DNA of 54,806 nt from Chromatiales bacterium (lineage in GTDB: Bacteria; Pseudomonadota; Gammaproteobacteria; Chromatiales; Chromatiaceae). Shown here in pieces: positions 18,833 to 27,896 of the stretch; position 1 is the first letter of the stretch; every line of letters begins with the position of its first letter. The notes under the pieces were generated by a model. It made no database searches, was not told the origin of the DNA, and was given only the letters and a program-made list of their open reading frames with translations. The position numbers and the translations under genes were made by a program. The stretch lies in the NCBI GenBank assembly GCA_030145425.1, contig JAQYVO010000007.1, forward strand, positions 1 through 54,806, read 5' to 3'.

Positions 18833-18855
18833 TGGATGGGCGGGTCGCCCGTCCA
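18833..18855. other. Stem-loop between hisH and hisA
   Basis: TGGATGGGCG pairs with CGCCCGTCCA (one G-U) around a GGT loop, in the 169-bp spacer between hisH and hisA. No T-run follows. It could lower downstream expression or mark an mRNA processing site; hisA also starts with GTG. Confidence 0.45.
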
Positions 18856-18953
18856 CTTACCCGATCAGTTGGCGTTTGAGTGCTACTACATTAAAACTGA
18901 AGATCTTTTCTTTGGAACAAATAAAATCGAGCTGTTAACTGAGGCACTGAACC

Positions 18954-19706
18954 GTGTTACTGATACCCGCCATTGATTTGAAAGACGGCCGCTGTGTACG
19001 CCTGCGCCAGGGGCGCATGGAGGATGAAACCATTTTTTCGGATGACCCGGTGGAGATGGCGGGGCGCTGGGTGGAGGCGGGGGCACGCCGTCTGCATCTG
19101 GTGGATCTCAACGGGGCCTTTGCCGGCGAGCCGGTGAATGGCGCGGTGATCAAGTCCATCGCGGCCCGTTACCCGGATTTGCCGATCCAGGTTGGAGGCG
19201 GTATCCGGGACGAACAAACCATTCAGGCCTATCTGGATGCCGGCGTGACCTATGCCATCATCGGCACCATGGCGGTCAAGGATCCGGATTTTGTTGGACG
19301 CGCATGCAGGCGTTTTCCGGGACACGTCATCGTTGGGCTGGATGCCAAAGACGGTCTCGTGGCCACTGACGGATGGGCAAATATCACAGAGCACCGGGTG
19401 AAGGATTTGGCCAAACGGTTCGAGCAGGAAGGGGTGTCCGCCATCGTCTACACCGACATCGGCAGGGACGGCATGCTCAGCGGCCCCAATCTGGAGGCCA
19501 CGGCGGCACTTGCGTCGGCCATCGATACGCCGGTCATTGCCTCCGGCGGCATCACCGGCATCGAAGATATCCAGGCCCTCTGTGAGATTGCGGGCACCGG
19601 CATCACGGGTGCGATCACCGGACGTGCGATCTATGAAGGCACCCTGGATTTTTCTGCGGGGCAGCGGCTGGCTGATGCGGACTGTGGGGCGGTTAAACCT
19701 GAGTAA
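18954..19706 (+). CDS. hisA: ProFAR isomerase
   Basis: Phosphoribosylformimino-5-aminoimidazole carboxamide ribotide isomerase, a (beta/alpha)8 barrel of 250 residues. The N-terminus [20 protein letters not shown] carries the catalytic Asp of the first strand. Later motifs are [50 protein letters not shown] (second catalytic Asp) and [16 protein letters not shown] (phosphate site). The start is GTG at 18954 with GAGG upstream. It is separated from hisH by 169 bp containing a hairpin and is 17 bp from hisF. Confidence 0.97.
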   Translation: MLLIPAIDLKDGRCVRLRQGRMEDETIFSDDPVEMAGRWVEAGARRLHLVDLNGAFAGEPVNGAVIKSIAARYPDLPIQVGGGIRDEQTIQAYLDAGVTYAIIGTMAVKDPDFVGRACRRFPGHVIVGLDAKDGLVATDGWANITEHRVKDLAKRFEQEGVSAIVYTDIGRDGMLSGPNLEATAALASAIDTPVIASGGITGIEDIQALCEIAGTGITGAITGRAIYEGTLDFSAGQRLADADCGAVKPE

Positions 19707-19723
19707 TTACGGGGTCGAAGAGA

Positions 19724-20494
19724 ATGCTGGCAAAAAGAATCATTCCCTGCCTGGATGTGGATGCGGGCCGCGTCGTCAAGGGTGTCAAATTCATCGATAT
19801 CCGGGATGCCGGGGATCCCGTGGAAGTGGCACGCCGCTACAACGAGGAAGGGGCGGATGAGATCACCTTCCTGGATATCACCGCCAGTTCCGACAACCGG
19901 GAGACCATCGTCCACGTGGTGGAGGATGTGGCGAGCGAGGTGTTTATTCCCCTCACCGTTGGCGGCGGCATTCGTACCACCGAGGATATACGCCGCATGC
20001 TCAATGCGGGTGCCGACAAGGTGGCGATCAATACGGCGGCCGTGTTCAACCCGGAGTTCGTGCGGGAAGCCACGGAACGGTTCGGATCCCAATGCATCGT
20101 CGTTGCCATAGATGCCAAGCAGGTCAGCGGGGAGGGTGAGCCCCTGAAATGGGAGATTTTCACCCACGGAGGCCGCAGACCCACGGGCCTGGATGCAGTG
20201 GACTGGGCGAGGCGAATGGTGGAGTACGGTGCAGGCGAGATCCTGCTCACCAGCATGGACAGGGACGGCACCAAGATAGGCTTCGATCTGGCGCTTACCC
20301 GGGCCATAAGCGAAGCCGTCACCGTGCCTGTGATCGCATCCGGTGGGGTGGGAACGCTGCAGCACCTGGTCGACGGGGTCGCGGAGGGAAAAGCGGACGC
20401 CGTTTTGGCCGCCAGTATCTTTCACTTCGCGGAATACAGCATCGGAGAGGCCAAGCGATACATGGCGGATCGGGGGGTGGAGGTTAGGCTCTAA
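19724..20494 (+). CDS. hisF: Imidazole glycerol phosphate synthase, cyclase subunit
   Basis: Forms IGP and AICAR with ammonia channelled from HisH. A 256-residue barrel with [20 protein letters not shown] (catalytic Asp), [60 protein letters not shown] (second catalytic Asp) and [16 protein letters not shown]. It is separated from the SYLF-domain gene by only 4 bp, so one transcript is likely. Confidence 0.97.
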   Translation: MLAKRIIPCLDVDAGRVVKGVKFIDIRDAGDPVEVARRYNEEGADEITFLDITASSDNRETIVHVVEDVASEVFIPLTVGGGIRTTEDIRRMLNAGADKVAINTAAVFNPEFVREATERFGSQCIVVAIDAKQVSGEGEPLKWEIFTHGGRRPTGLDAVDWARRMVEYGAGEILLTSMDRDGTKIGFDLALTRAISEAVTVPVIASGGVGTLQHLVDGVAEGKADAVLAASIFHFAEYSIGEAKRYMADRGVEVRL

Positions 20495-20498
20495 AGTC

Positions 20499-21191
20499 AT
20501 GATCCCGTTGCGTCGAAACAGCTATCTGCTGATGCTTTTGCTGCTGGTGGGGTTGACCGCCCATGCGGGCCAGACCGACCAGGAAGCTAAGCTGCAGGAA
20601 GTGGTCAATACCATCGCGGTGATGGACGCAATGTCCGGGGAAACCATACCTCCCGGGCTGGTCGGGACCGCTCAGGCTATCGCCATTATTCCCTCAGTCG
20701 TCAAAGTGGGACTCGTGGTCGGGGAGCGTTTCGGAAAAGGTGTCGTGTCGGTGCGCAGGCCGACCGGCGAGTGGAGCAGACCCCTGTTCGTTTCCCTGTC
20801 GGGCGGAGATGTGGGGTGGCAGATTGGGGCGCAGTCGGTGGATGTTGTGCTGCTGTTTGCCTCCCGTCGTGCTTTCGATATTCTTCTCAGTGGAGAATTG
20901 ACGCTGGGGATCGACGCATCGGCCGCTCCGGGCCCTGTTGCGTCGGCGGGTGAGAAAATTGCTCACGATGCCGGGGTGGAAATCCACGTCTATTCCATCA
21001 GCCGGGATCTTTTTACGGATATCGATCTGAACCGGGCCACGCTTCGGGTCGAACAGAAGGACAGCGATGAGTATTACGTTCAACCCCGGGTCAGGCCGGA
21101 ACAGGTGCTTGATGACGATACGGAAATACTCCCCGAGTCCGCCCGTTTACTGAAACGTCTGCTGAAGGATAGAACGGAAAACGAATCATGA
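20499..21191 (+). CDS. Secreted SYLF-domain (Ysc84-like) protein inside the his operon
   Basis: A 230-residue protein with a signal peptide ([16 protein letters not shown], cut before GQ) and a SYLF/Ysc84 domain: [60 protein letters not shown] and the [14 protein letters not shown] block. SYLF domains bind phosphoinositides or other lipids in eukaryotes; the bacterial role is unknown. The ATG at 20499 is 4 bp after the hisF stop, and its stop overlaps the hisE start (ATGA), so it is a full operon member. In many proteobacteria hisI occupies exactly this slot. The protein shows no HisI-like cysteine/histidine metal sites. Confidence 0.88.
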   Translation: MIPLRRNSYLLMLLLLVGLTAHAGQTDQEAKLQEVVNTIAVMDAMSGETIPPGLVGTAQAIAIIPSVVKVGLVVGERFGKGVVSVRRPTGEWSRPLFVSLSGGDVGWQIGAQSVDVVLLFASRRAFDILLSGELTLGIDASAAPGPVASAGEKIAHDAGVEIHVYSISRDLFTDIDLNRATLRVEQKDSDEYYVQPRVRPEQVLDDDTEILPESARLLKRLLKDRTENES

Positions 21192-21505
21192 GCGATATAT
21201 TGCAACGACTGGCGGCGGTCCTGGAGGAGCGCAAAGCATCCGACCCGGACTCCTCCTATGTGGCGCGCCTGTACGACAAGGGTCTGGACGCCATCCTGAA
21301 AAAGATCGGTGAAGAAGCAACGGAGACCGTGATGGCGGCCAAGGATGGAGATTCCGAAAAGATCGTCTGCGAGACAGCGGATCTCTGGTTCCACTCGATG
21401 GTTCTGCTGGCACAGCAGGGCCTTGGGCCCGAGGATGTACTCAAGGAACTGGATCGCCGGTTCGGTCTGTCCGGTCTCGAGGAGAAGGCCAATCGCAGGC
21501 GCTGA
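21188..21505 (+). CDS. hisE: Phosphoribosyl-ATP diphosphatase
   Basis: Second step of histidine synthesis: PR-ATP to PR-AMP. A stand-alone 105-residue MazG-like helical protein with [38 protein letters not shown] (the EExxE metal site) and [16 protein letters not shown] (ExxD). It overlaps the preceding gene by 4 bp (ATGA). hisI, normally adjacent or fused, is not in the window. tatA follows 158 bp later. Confidence 0.96.
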   Translation: MSDILQRLAAVLEERKASDPDSSYVARLYDKGLDAILKKIGEEATETVMAAKDGDSEKIVCETADLWFHSMVLLAQQGLGPEDVLKELDRRFGLSGLEEKANRRR

Positions 21506-21663
21506 ATGTGAGAGAGGATATCCGCACAACTCATTGATTCACCACAGAGGTCCTCTTTTCGGTTATGATCGAATCAATGGTGGCGGATGCCAAATCCGCC
21601 GAAACTGTATGCTTTCGGATCCTGAGATCCGGATGTATGGGTAATTCGAAGTGGAGATAGGTT

Positions 21664-21906
21664 ATGGGTATTGGTGGAATCAGTATCTGGCAGTTGTTGA
21701 TCGTACTGGTGATTGTACTGCTCCTGTTTGGGACCAAGCGTTTGAAAAATATCGGTTCCGATCTGGGTAATGCGGTTAAGGGTTTCAAGGGAGCCATGTC
21801 CGACAGTGAAAAGGAAGCAGATCGGGAGCGCCTGGACAGTTCCAAGGAGGAGAAGGTTATCGACGGCGAGGTTACCCGCAAGGATAAGGACAAAGAGCAC
21901 TCCTGA
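21664..21906 (+). CDS. tatA: Sec-independent translocase subunit TatA
   Basis: An 80-residue Tat translocase subunit with one N-terminal membrane helix ([20 protein letters not shown]), the [20 protein letters not shown] hinge and amphipathic helix, and a charged tail. It lacks the central E of the TatB type. GGAGAT precedes the start. It is the first gene of tatABC; the association of hisE with tatA is common in gammaproteobacteria. Confidence 0.96.
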   Translation: MGIGGISIWQLLIVLVIVLLLFGTKRLKNIGSDLGNAVKGFKGAMSDSEKEADRERLDSSKEEKVIDGEVTRKDKDKEHS

Positions 21907-21948
21907 GTTTTTTCTCCGCAAACCGAGTTTTAACACACTGCTGACACC

Positions 21949-22344
21949 ATGTTCGATATTGGTTTCTGGGAGTTGATGCTGATAGGGGTTGTTGCCCTGC
22001 TGGTGGTGGGGCCGGAACGCCTTCCCAAGCTCGCCTACACGGCAGGGAAGTGGCTCGGCAAGGGACGCAGCATGCTCAGCGCCGTCAAGTCGGAGATCGA
22101 CAAGGAAGTGAAGGCGGAAGAGTTAAAAGAGATACTCGAAAAACAGAAGCGTCAGATGAACCCGATCCAGGATGTCATCGACGAGACCTCCTCCGCCGTC
22201 CGGGATCTGAAAAACGAGACAGGCCAAGTGGTAAAGCAGGGCCAACAAAAATACGAATCGGAAGGTGATACCCCGGCCGGCGAGGGCGATTCAGCAAAGG
22301 TTTCCCGTAATCCTACCCATGACGACACAGAACGATTCGGCTGA
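21949..22344 (+). CDS. tatB: Sec-independent translocase subunit TatB
   Basis: A 131-residue subunit forming the substrate receptor with TatC. The N-terminal helix FDIGFWELMLIGVVALLVVG is followed by GPERLPKLAYTAGKWLGKGR, the TatB-type hinge, then a long charged helix and a disordered tail. The characteristic Glu in the membrane helix is present (FWELM). Its last 26 bp overlap the start of tatC, indicating coupling. Confidence 0.96.
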   Translation: MFDIGFWELMLIGVVALLVVGPERLPKLAYTAGKWLGKGRSMLSAVKSEIDKEVKAEELKEILEKQKRQMNPIQDVIDETSSAVRDLKNETGQVVKQGQQKYESEGDTPAGEGDSAKVSRNPTHDDTERFG

Positions 22345-23530
22345 CAACACCCCTCTGAAGGAACAACCCTTTGTCTCCCACCTGCTGGAACTCCGCGACA
22401 GATTGTTGTGGGCGCTGGCAGCAGTGGCGGTGTTCTTCATGTTCCTGTTCCCTTTCGCAAACGAGATCTATATCTGGGTCGCCACCCCCCTGATGGCCCA
22501 CCTGCCGGAAGGCACCAGCATGATTGCCACGGAAGTGGCTTCCCCCTTTCTTACACCATTTAAACTCAGCCTGGTGTCGGCGGCTTTTCTTGCCGTACCT
22601 TTTATTCTTTACCAGCTGTGGGCATTTATCGCACCGGGACTCTATCAGCATGAGAAGCAGCTGGTGGTGCCGCTGGTGGCATCCAGCACAATGCTTTTTT
22701 ATATCGGCATGCTGTTTGCGTACTACCTGGTGTTTCCCCTGGTGTTCAGGTTTCTTACGGGTACGGTGCCGGACGGTGTGACCGTCGCAACGGACATAGC
22801 TAAGTATCTCGACTTCATTCTTACCTTGTTTTTTGCTTTTGGTCTGGCATTCGAGGTGCCCATTGCCACCATCATCCTGGTCAGGATGGGTGTGACAACC
22901 CCTGATAAACTTGCGGAAAAGAGACCTTATATCATCGTCGGCGCCTTTCTTTTCGGAATGCTGCTTACTCCTCCGGATGTCATCTCCCAGACACTGCTCG
23001 CCCTACCCATGTGGGTGCTGTTCGAGGTCGGGTTGATATTTTCACGGCTGATGGGAAAGCGTTTGTCCCCAGAAGATGAATCAGAGGAAGGCGATGCGAT
23101 GGCCACCGCCGCCTTTGCCACAGCGTCCGGTATCAATTCAGCGACACAGACGCCCCCGCCAGCCCCTGAAGGCGAAGGGGCTGACCCCGGATCTCCGACC
23201 ATTCCCGCCTTCGATGCTGACCCCTCGGTGGACGGTCAGACCGGAGAGATCGATCCGGATCGCTTCACCCCGATGAGCGAAGATGAACTGGATGCCGAGT
23301 TGGACCGCATCGAGGCGGAAGATGCGGATGACGATGTCGATGACGGGGATGAATTCGAAGAAACGCCAGCCGAAGACCCGGTGGAGCATAAACTGCGTCA
23401 GATACAGGCCCTTCGCGAAAGTCAGGACGAAGCCGCAGCCCGGGCCCTGCTCTATGAGATCCTCGCCGAAGGCAACGAAGACCAGATAAACGTCGCCAGG
23501 AATATACTGAGGCAGCTGGACGACACCTGA
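22319..23530 (+). CDS. tatC: TatC with a long acidic C-terminal extension ending in a FimV-like segment
   Basis: Core of the twin-arginine translocase. The ATG at 22319 lies inside tatB. Residues 1-250 are a normal six-helix TatC: QPFVSHLLELRDRLLWALAA, FIAPGLYQHEKQLVVPLV, YLDFILTLFFAFGLAFEVPI and MLLTPPDVISQTLLALPMWV. Usual TatC ends near here, but this protein has 403 residues. Residues 251-352 are a low-complexity Pro/Glu/Asp linker, and 353-402 form two helices (HKLRQIQALRESQDEAAARA and ILAEGNEDQINVARNILRQL) resembling the C-terminal domain of FimV. The extension would be cytoplasmic. The open frame is continuous, so this is a true fusion rather than two genes. The FimV resemblance is from pattern, not from a search. 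Confidence 0.93.
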   Translation: MTTQNDSADNTPLKEQPFVSHLLELRDRLLWALAAVAVFFMFLFPFANEIYIWVATPLMAHLPEGTSMIATEVASPFLTPFKLSLVSAAFLAVPFILYQLWAFIAPGLYQHEKQLVVPLVASSTMLFYIGMLFAYYLVFPLVFRFLTGTVPDGVTVATDIAKYLDFILTLFFAFGLAFEVPIATIILVRMGVTTPDKLAEKRPYIIVGAFLFGMLLTPPDVISQTLLALPMWVLFEVGLIFSRLMGKRLSPEDESEEGDAMATAAFATASGINSATQTPPPAPEGEGADPGSPTIPAFDADPSVDGQTGEIDPDRFTPMSEDELDAELDRIEAEDADDDVDDGDEFEETPAEDPVEHKLRQIQALRESQDEAAARALLYEILAEGNEDQINVARNILRQLDDT

Positions 23531-23617
23531 AGCTGTTCCACCCTTTTTGCCGGGTGCAACCTTGCGGGCCCTCCGGGGTCGAACCCTTAACCGTGTTCGT
23601 CCCGAACCCTTAACAAT

Positions 23618-25447
23618 ATGCTACCTATCCTGACGGCTGTCCTCTGCCTGATCCTGCCAATGGGTGCCCAGGCGGCACTCACCAATGAATTGCGGGATCA
23701 CCCTTCCCCTTATCTGTCCCTGCATGGCGGGGACCCTGTGCAATGGCAGTCCTGGGGCGGGGAGGTGCTGGAGAAGGCCAGGGCGGAAGACAAACTCATC
23801 TATATCTCCAGCGGGTATTTTGCCTGCCACTGGTGCCATGTCATGCAGCAGGAGAGTTACCGGGATCCGGAAGTCGCGGCCCTGCTCAACAAGCATTTCA
23901 TCCCGGTAAAGGTGGACCGGGAACTACAGCCCGCCCTGGATGCCCATCTGATCGATTTTGTTCAGCGCACTCGCGGCCAGGCCGGGTGGCCTCTCAACGT
24001 TTTTCTCACGCCGGAGGGCTACCCGGTATTCGGGATGACGTACGCACCCAAGGCGTCCTTCATGCAGCTTTTGGGACGGCTCGAGCAGATTTGGACCGCG
24101 CGACGGGAGGAACTGAGGACCACCGCCCGCCAGGCCTCACTGGCCGTGGAGGGCTCGGGAAAGACGGCAGTCGAAGCTACAAGCTCCATTGACCGGCCGA
24201 TGCTGGAGTCGGTGCTTTTCGCCATGGCGCTCAAGCTGGGCGATGACATGGAAGGGGGATTCGGACATCAGAGCCGGTTTCCCATGTCCCCCCAATGGAC
24301 GGTATTGCTGGAAAGGGTGTCCCCGACCCAGGATGATGATCTACGGACGCTGATCGAGCTGACGCTGGATCAGATGGCCAACCAGGGGATGCGCGATCAT
24401 ATCGAGGGGGGCTTTTTCCGGTATACCGTGGATCCGGGCTGGCAGCTGCCCCATTTCGAAAAAATGCTCTATAACCAGGCGCTTCTCTCCCGCCTCTACC
24501 TGCGGGCAGCCGCGATCCTGAACCGGCCGGATTATCTGGACGTTGCCCGGGATACGCTGGATTTCACGCTCAAGGTGCTCAAAGGGAACGAAGGCGGGTT
24601 TATTGCCAGTCTATCGGCGGTCGATCCGGAAAACCGGGAGGGTGGAGGTTATCTTTGGGATACCCGGCAGCTGGAACAGGTTCTCGACGGGGATGAGCTG
24701 ACCTTTGCCCGCAGACGCTGGCGCCTGGAAGGCGCCCCGGTCAGCCAGGGGGCCTACCTGCCCGTAAACGAAAGCAGCACGGAGCAAATCGCCAAGGGCG
24801 CCGGATGGGACACGGGATATGCAAAAGCCCTGGAAAAAAGGGTCAGGCAAAAACTGCTCGCTGCGCGCAGTCCCAGAAATCACCCCAGGGACGAAAAGCA
24901 GCTGGCCGCCTGGAACGGACTGATGTTGTCGGCGCTGGTGGATGGTGCCCGGGTGTTGAAGCAGGAGCGTTATCTCAAGGCAGCCTCTGATCTGCGGGAT
25001 TATCTTGTGGGCTATCTGTGGGACGGAAACCGGTTGATGCGCGCCCGGGGCCCGAAGGGTCCCCTGGGCCAGGCTGCCCTGGAAGACTATGTCTATGTTG
25101 CCGCAGGGCTCTATGACTGGGCCGTGTTTTCCGGCTCCGGGGAAGACCGGCAGCTGGCCGGCGTACTTGCCCGCCAGGCCTGGGAAAGGTTCCACGACGG
25201 GCAGGGTTGGCGGCACAGCGACGATTCACTGCTGCCGGGCATCGCCCGCGAGGCGGTTCTATCGGACGGCCCCCTGCCTTCCCCAGCCGCACTGTTGATC
25301 CGGTTGAGTCTGCAACTGGACGATCCCCAACTGAAGACAAGGGCGCTCCAGGCCCTCGATGCCGGTCAAGAAACCCTGCTCAAGCAGCCCATCTGGTATG
25401 CGACCCGGGTACAAGTTTTGCTGGAGACCCCGGTATCGGCACGCTAG
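23618..25447 (+). CDS. DUF255 thioredoxin-fold protein (YyaL/SPATA20-like), secreted
   Basis: A 609-residue protein with an N-terminal signal (ILTAVLCLILPMGAQA, cut before AL). The DUF255 thioredoxin-like domain spans about 20-180 with RDHPSPYLSLHGGDPVQWQS and the redox motif YFACHWCHVMQQESYRDPEV, RTRGQAGWPLNVFLTPEGYP and FGMTYAPK. It is followed by a six-hairpin glycosidase-like alpha/alpha domain (DHIEGGFFRYTVDPGWQLPH, FEKMLYNQALLSRLYL, KQLAAWNGLMLSALVDGARV). The usual family member is cytoplasmic; export is a distinctive feature here. Substrate unknown. It lies 87 bp after tatC on the same strand. Confidence 0.9.
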   Translation: MLPILTAVLCLILPMGAQAALTNELRDHPSPYLSLHGGDPVQWQSWGGEVLEKARAEDKLIYISSGYFACHWCHVMQQESYRDPEVAALLNKHFIPVKVDRELQPALDAHLIDFVQRTRGQAGWPLNVFLTPEGYPVFGMTYAPKASFMQLLGRLEQIWTARREELRTTARQASLAVEGSGKTAVEATSSIDRPMLESVLFAMALKLGDDMEGGFGHQSRFPMSPQWTVLLERVSPTQDDDLRTLIELTLDQMANQGMRDHIEGGFFRYTVDPGWQLPHFEKMLYNQALLSRLYLRAAAILNRPDYLDVARDTLDFTLKVLKGNEGGFIASLSAVDPENREGGGYLWDTRQLEQVLDGDELTFARRRWRLEGAPVSQGAYLPVNESSTEQIAKGAGWDTGYAKALEKRVRQKLLAARSPRNHPRDEKQLAAWNGLMLSALVDGARVLKQERYLKAASDLRDYLVGYLWDGNRLMRARGPKGPLGQAALEDYVYVAAGLYDWAVFSGSGEDRQLAGVLARQAWERFHDGQGWRHSDDSLLPGIAREAVLSDGPLPSPAALLIRLSLQLDDPQLKTRALQALDAGQETLLKQPIWYATRVQVLLETPVSAR

Positions 25448-25456
25448 TACTTTAAT

Positions 25457-25993
25457 CTACCTGGGCGTGCCGCCGGACCTCAACGGGGGATTCAACTGGC
25501 TCGGCCGCCCGGGTTGTTCGATGGGTAGCTCCGGCTCAGGGCCCGGTTCCGGTGGATGAATCGGGGGTACCGGCTGCGGCGGGTAAATGGGCCAGGTGCC
25601 GCGATAGCGCCAGTTATTATATTCCTGCTCCGCGTCCTCCCGCTGTTGACGCGCTTTCTCTTTGTCCTCCGCCTCCTGCTCCCGCTTGCGTCGCTCCTCC
25701 GCCAGCTTTTCCCGTTTGGCTTCCCGTTTGTGACGATCCTCTGTAAGGGCATCAGCGCTTTCCTTGATGCCCTGTTCTATTTCGGAGGCCTCTTCCACGC
25801 GGGAGTCGTCCGGCCCCGGTGCCACCTCGACCGTTTCACAGTTGCCGTCCGGTGCCGGTTTGTCGGAAAAGCGCACCTGACCGTCCCCGGTGGTACATCT
25901 GAAGATCCCCTGTGCGAAGCCCGTGGAGGGGGCAGAAGCCAACATGAGTATCAGAAAACCCGGAAAAAGCCGGTACCGCAATGATCGCATCAT
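25457..25993 (-). CDS. Secreted DUF4124-domain protein
   Basis: A 178-residue protein with a signal peptide (LFPGFLILMLASAPSTGFA, cut before QG) and a short DUF4124 module (IFRCTTGDGQVRFSDKPAPD). A highly charged Glu/Lys/Arg helix follows (about 68-125), then a proline-rich C-terminus (PIYPPQPVPPIHPPEPGPEP). DUF4124 is frequent in periplasmic proteins of unknown role in proteobacteria. Its start overlaps the stop of the pentapeptide-repeat gene by 4 bp (ATGA), so the two are translationally coupled. Confidence 0.85.
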   Translation of the reverse strand: MMRSLRYRLFPGFLILMLASAPSTGFAQGIFRCTTGDGQVRFSDKPAPDGNCETVEVAPGPDDSRVEEASEIEQGIKESADALTEDRHKREAKREKLAEERRKREQEAEDKEKARQQREDAEQEYNNWRYRGTWPIYPPQPVPPIHPPEPGPEPELPIEQPGRPSQLNPPLRSGGTPR

Positions 25994-26346
25994 TTCACCT
26001 GGTATCTCATTCTGGTGCCGTGAACCAGGGAGAGCGTAATCTCTTCGGCTGTCAGTTCCGGCGGGAAATAGGTGCCCGAGATCTTGGCGCTGCTGATGCT
26101 TGCACCTTCAAGCATGGCCTGGGTGAGGTCCAGGCCTCGCAGGTCTGCATGGCGCAGATAACAGCCCCTCAGATCCAGACCTTGTGTGTCGAGGTTGCGC
26201 AGGTCCAGCCCCCGTAAGTCCGCACCTCTCAGTTCACATACTTCACCCGCCTTCCGGCGCGCATTGAATTCTTTGATCAGGCCTTCCCGAAGCATTTGAT
26301 ACATGGTATCGGCACTGCTTTTTTCCGTTTCTGACGATGTATCCAT
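25990..26346 (-). CDS. Pentapeptide-repeat protein
   Basis: A 118-residue cytoplasmic protein. The central part (about 40-85) has consecutive A(D/N)LxX-type units: [40 protein letters not shown] and [13 protein letters not shown], forming about nine coils of a right-handed quadrilateral beta helix. The ATG at 26346 is chosen because AGGGATAACA precedes it. Too short to be a gyrase-protecting Qnr protein. It is the first gene of a pair with the secreted DUF4124 protein. Confidence 0.82.
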   Translation of the reverse strand: MDTSSETEKSSADTMYQMLREGLIKEFNARRKAGEVCELRGADLRGLDLRNLDTQGLDLRGCYLRHADLRGLDLTQAMLEGASISSAKISGTYFPPELTAEEITLSLVHGTRMRYQVK

Positions 26347-26476
26347 TGTTATCCCTGCTCCAATGCTTACTACTATTATGGACCAGCTCCATGTCGAGTG
26401 GGAGGGTTGCAATACTGCTGTCCGTCCCGAAGTTATAGTATTGTCTGATGACAATGCAACCCAAGTGACGGGAATT

Positions 26477-26716
26477 GTGAAAAAGCTGCTTCTTCTGTTA
26501 ATTCGCGGTTACAGCTATCTGATAAGTCCGCTGCTGGGAAACAATTGTCGATACTATCCCAGCTGCTCTGCCTACACCCGGGAAGCCATAGAAGTGCACG
26601 GTGCGCTTAAAGGGCTCTGGATGGGCATAAAGCGCATTTCCCGCTGTCACCCGTTTCATGAGGGGGGATACGATCCGGTCCCGGGCACGGAGGACCGCCG
26701 GGAAAAGGAGAATTGA
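26477..26716 (+). CDS. yidD: Membrane protein insertion efficiency factor YidD
   Basis: A 79-residue small membrane-associated protein aiding YidC-dependent insertion. The family signature is complete: [40 protein letters not shown] and [17 protein letters not shown], including the conserved cysteines. The start is GTG at 26477; the frame is open upstream but that extension is not YidD-like. It is usually found between rnpA and yidC, but here it is detached, with a metal permease 46 bp downstream. Confidence 0.93.
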   Translation: MKKLLLLLIRGYSYLISPLLGNNCRYYPSCSAYTREAIEVHGALKGLWMGIKRISRCHPFHEGGYDPVPGTEDRREKEN

Positions 26717-26762
26717 GCACCGTCTCGTCCACTGATCCCCCGCAGATGATAGACTCCGGGGT

Positions 26763-27875
26763 ATGGAGCTTTTCCTGGAAAATACCCTTGAGCTCGCGTT
26801 GGTTTCCGCCCCCTGGCTGCTGTTCGGGCTGGTGGCGGCAGGATTGATTCGCGCCTGGCTCCCCATGGAACTGGTCGGGCGTTCCCTCGGCGGCAGTGGT
26901 CTGGTCCCCGTCGCAAAGGCGGCGTTGATAGGCGCGCCTCTGCCCCTTTGTTCTTGCGGCACTCTGCCGGCGGCCATGTCGTTGCACCGTTCCGGGGCAT
27001 CCCGCGCCTCCACCACCTCGTTTCTCATATCCACCCCGGAAACCGGGATTGATTCCGTGGCGCTATCCTGGGTCCTGCTCGGGCCCTTTATGGCCATTCT
27101 TCGGCCCGTCTCCGCCGTAATCTCCGCGATTTCAGCCGGTTTGCTGGTCGGGTGCACTGAGACATCCGTGTCCCGGGAATCAGCCCCCGGGGAATCCGTG
27201 CAGCGTGCAGCCGCGGAGAGTTGCGGCTCCGGTTCATGCTGCGTGCGTCCAACGCCTCCGAAAACCGATATAACAACGCCGCGGCCCGGGCTCTGGATCC
27301 GCACCCTGGACGGTCTGAAGTATGCCTTCACGGATTTGCTCGATGATCTGGCGCTGTGGCTCGCAGTGGGCATTGCCGCCGCGGGTCTGGTGGTGACCCT
27401 GGTGCCTCCCGACATGCTGTCGGGATGGGGAAGCGGCCTGGGCGCGATGCTGCTGGTGATGGTCATCTCCGTACCCATGTATGTCTGTGCCACCGCCAGT
27501 ACGCCTCTCGCGCACGCCATGCTGTTCGCCGGTGTATCACCGGGAACCGTGCTGGTGTTTCTGCTGGCTGGCCCGGCCAGTAACCTGGCCAGCCTCGCGC
27601 TGGTGCGCCGGGAGTTGGGGGGGCGGGCGCTCGCAGCCTATCTGGTCGGCGTGGGTGGCGTGAGTGTCTTACTTGGTCTCGGGCTCGACGCCTTGATCGG
27701 TGCCACGGGCCTCGACCTGCTTTCGGGTATTGCCGACGCGGACACCGGCCGGCACGAGTTACCGGTGATCCTGTCGGTACTCAGTCTGCTGATCCTGGTG
27801 ATTGCATCCGTAAAGCCTTTCCGCCGCTACCTTATCCATGGCAAGGCCGGTGAAGACGGCAACTGCTGCGGCTGA
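26763..27875 (+). CDS. SO_0444-type Cu/Zn efflux permease (ArsP/DUF318 family)
   Basis: A 370-residue inner-membrane protein with about eight helices in two groups. The first half has the metal-site motif APLPLCSCGTLPAAMSLHRS (Cys63, Cys65) and STPETGIDS; the second has VISVPMYVCATASTPLAHAM and LLAGPASNLASLALVRREL. A cytoplasmic loop between them holds a cysteine cluster (SCGSGSCC, Cys154/159/160), and the C-terminus ends NCCG. This matches the SO_0444 family reported as Cu/Zn efflux transporters and, more broadly, DUF318 permeases. Metal specificity is inferred. The cysteine-rich loop and tail could deliver metal to the pore. Confidence 0.88.
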   Translation: MELFLENTLELALVSAPWLLFGLVAAGLIRAWLPMELVGRSLGGSGLVPVAKAALIGAPLPLCSCGTLPAAMSLHRSGASRASTTSFLISTPETGIDSVALSWVLLGPFMAILRPVSAVISAISAGLLVGCTETSVSRESAPGESVQRAAAESCGSGSCCVRPTPPKTDITTPRPGLWIRTLDGLKYAFTDLLDDLALWLAVGIAAAGLVVTLVPPDMLSGWGSGLGAMLLVMVISVPMYVCATASTPLAHAMLFAGVSPGTVLVFLLAGPASNLASLALVRRELGGRALAAYLVGVGGVSVLLGLGLDALIGATGLDLLSGIADADTGRHELPVILSVLSLLILVIASVKPFRRYLIHGKAGEDGNCCG

Positions 27876-27896
27876 GATTTGCACGCGGAATCAACC

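Noticed and set aside
26498-27520. 340-codon open frame opposite yidD and the metal permease
   Set aside because: It spans two well supported plus-strand genes and the gap between them, with Ser/Arg/Thr-rich nonsense composition.
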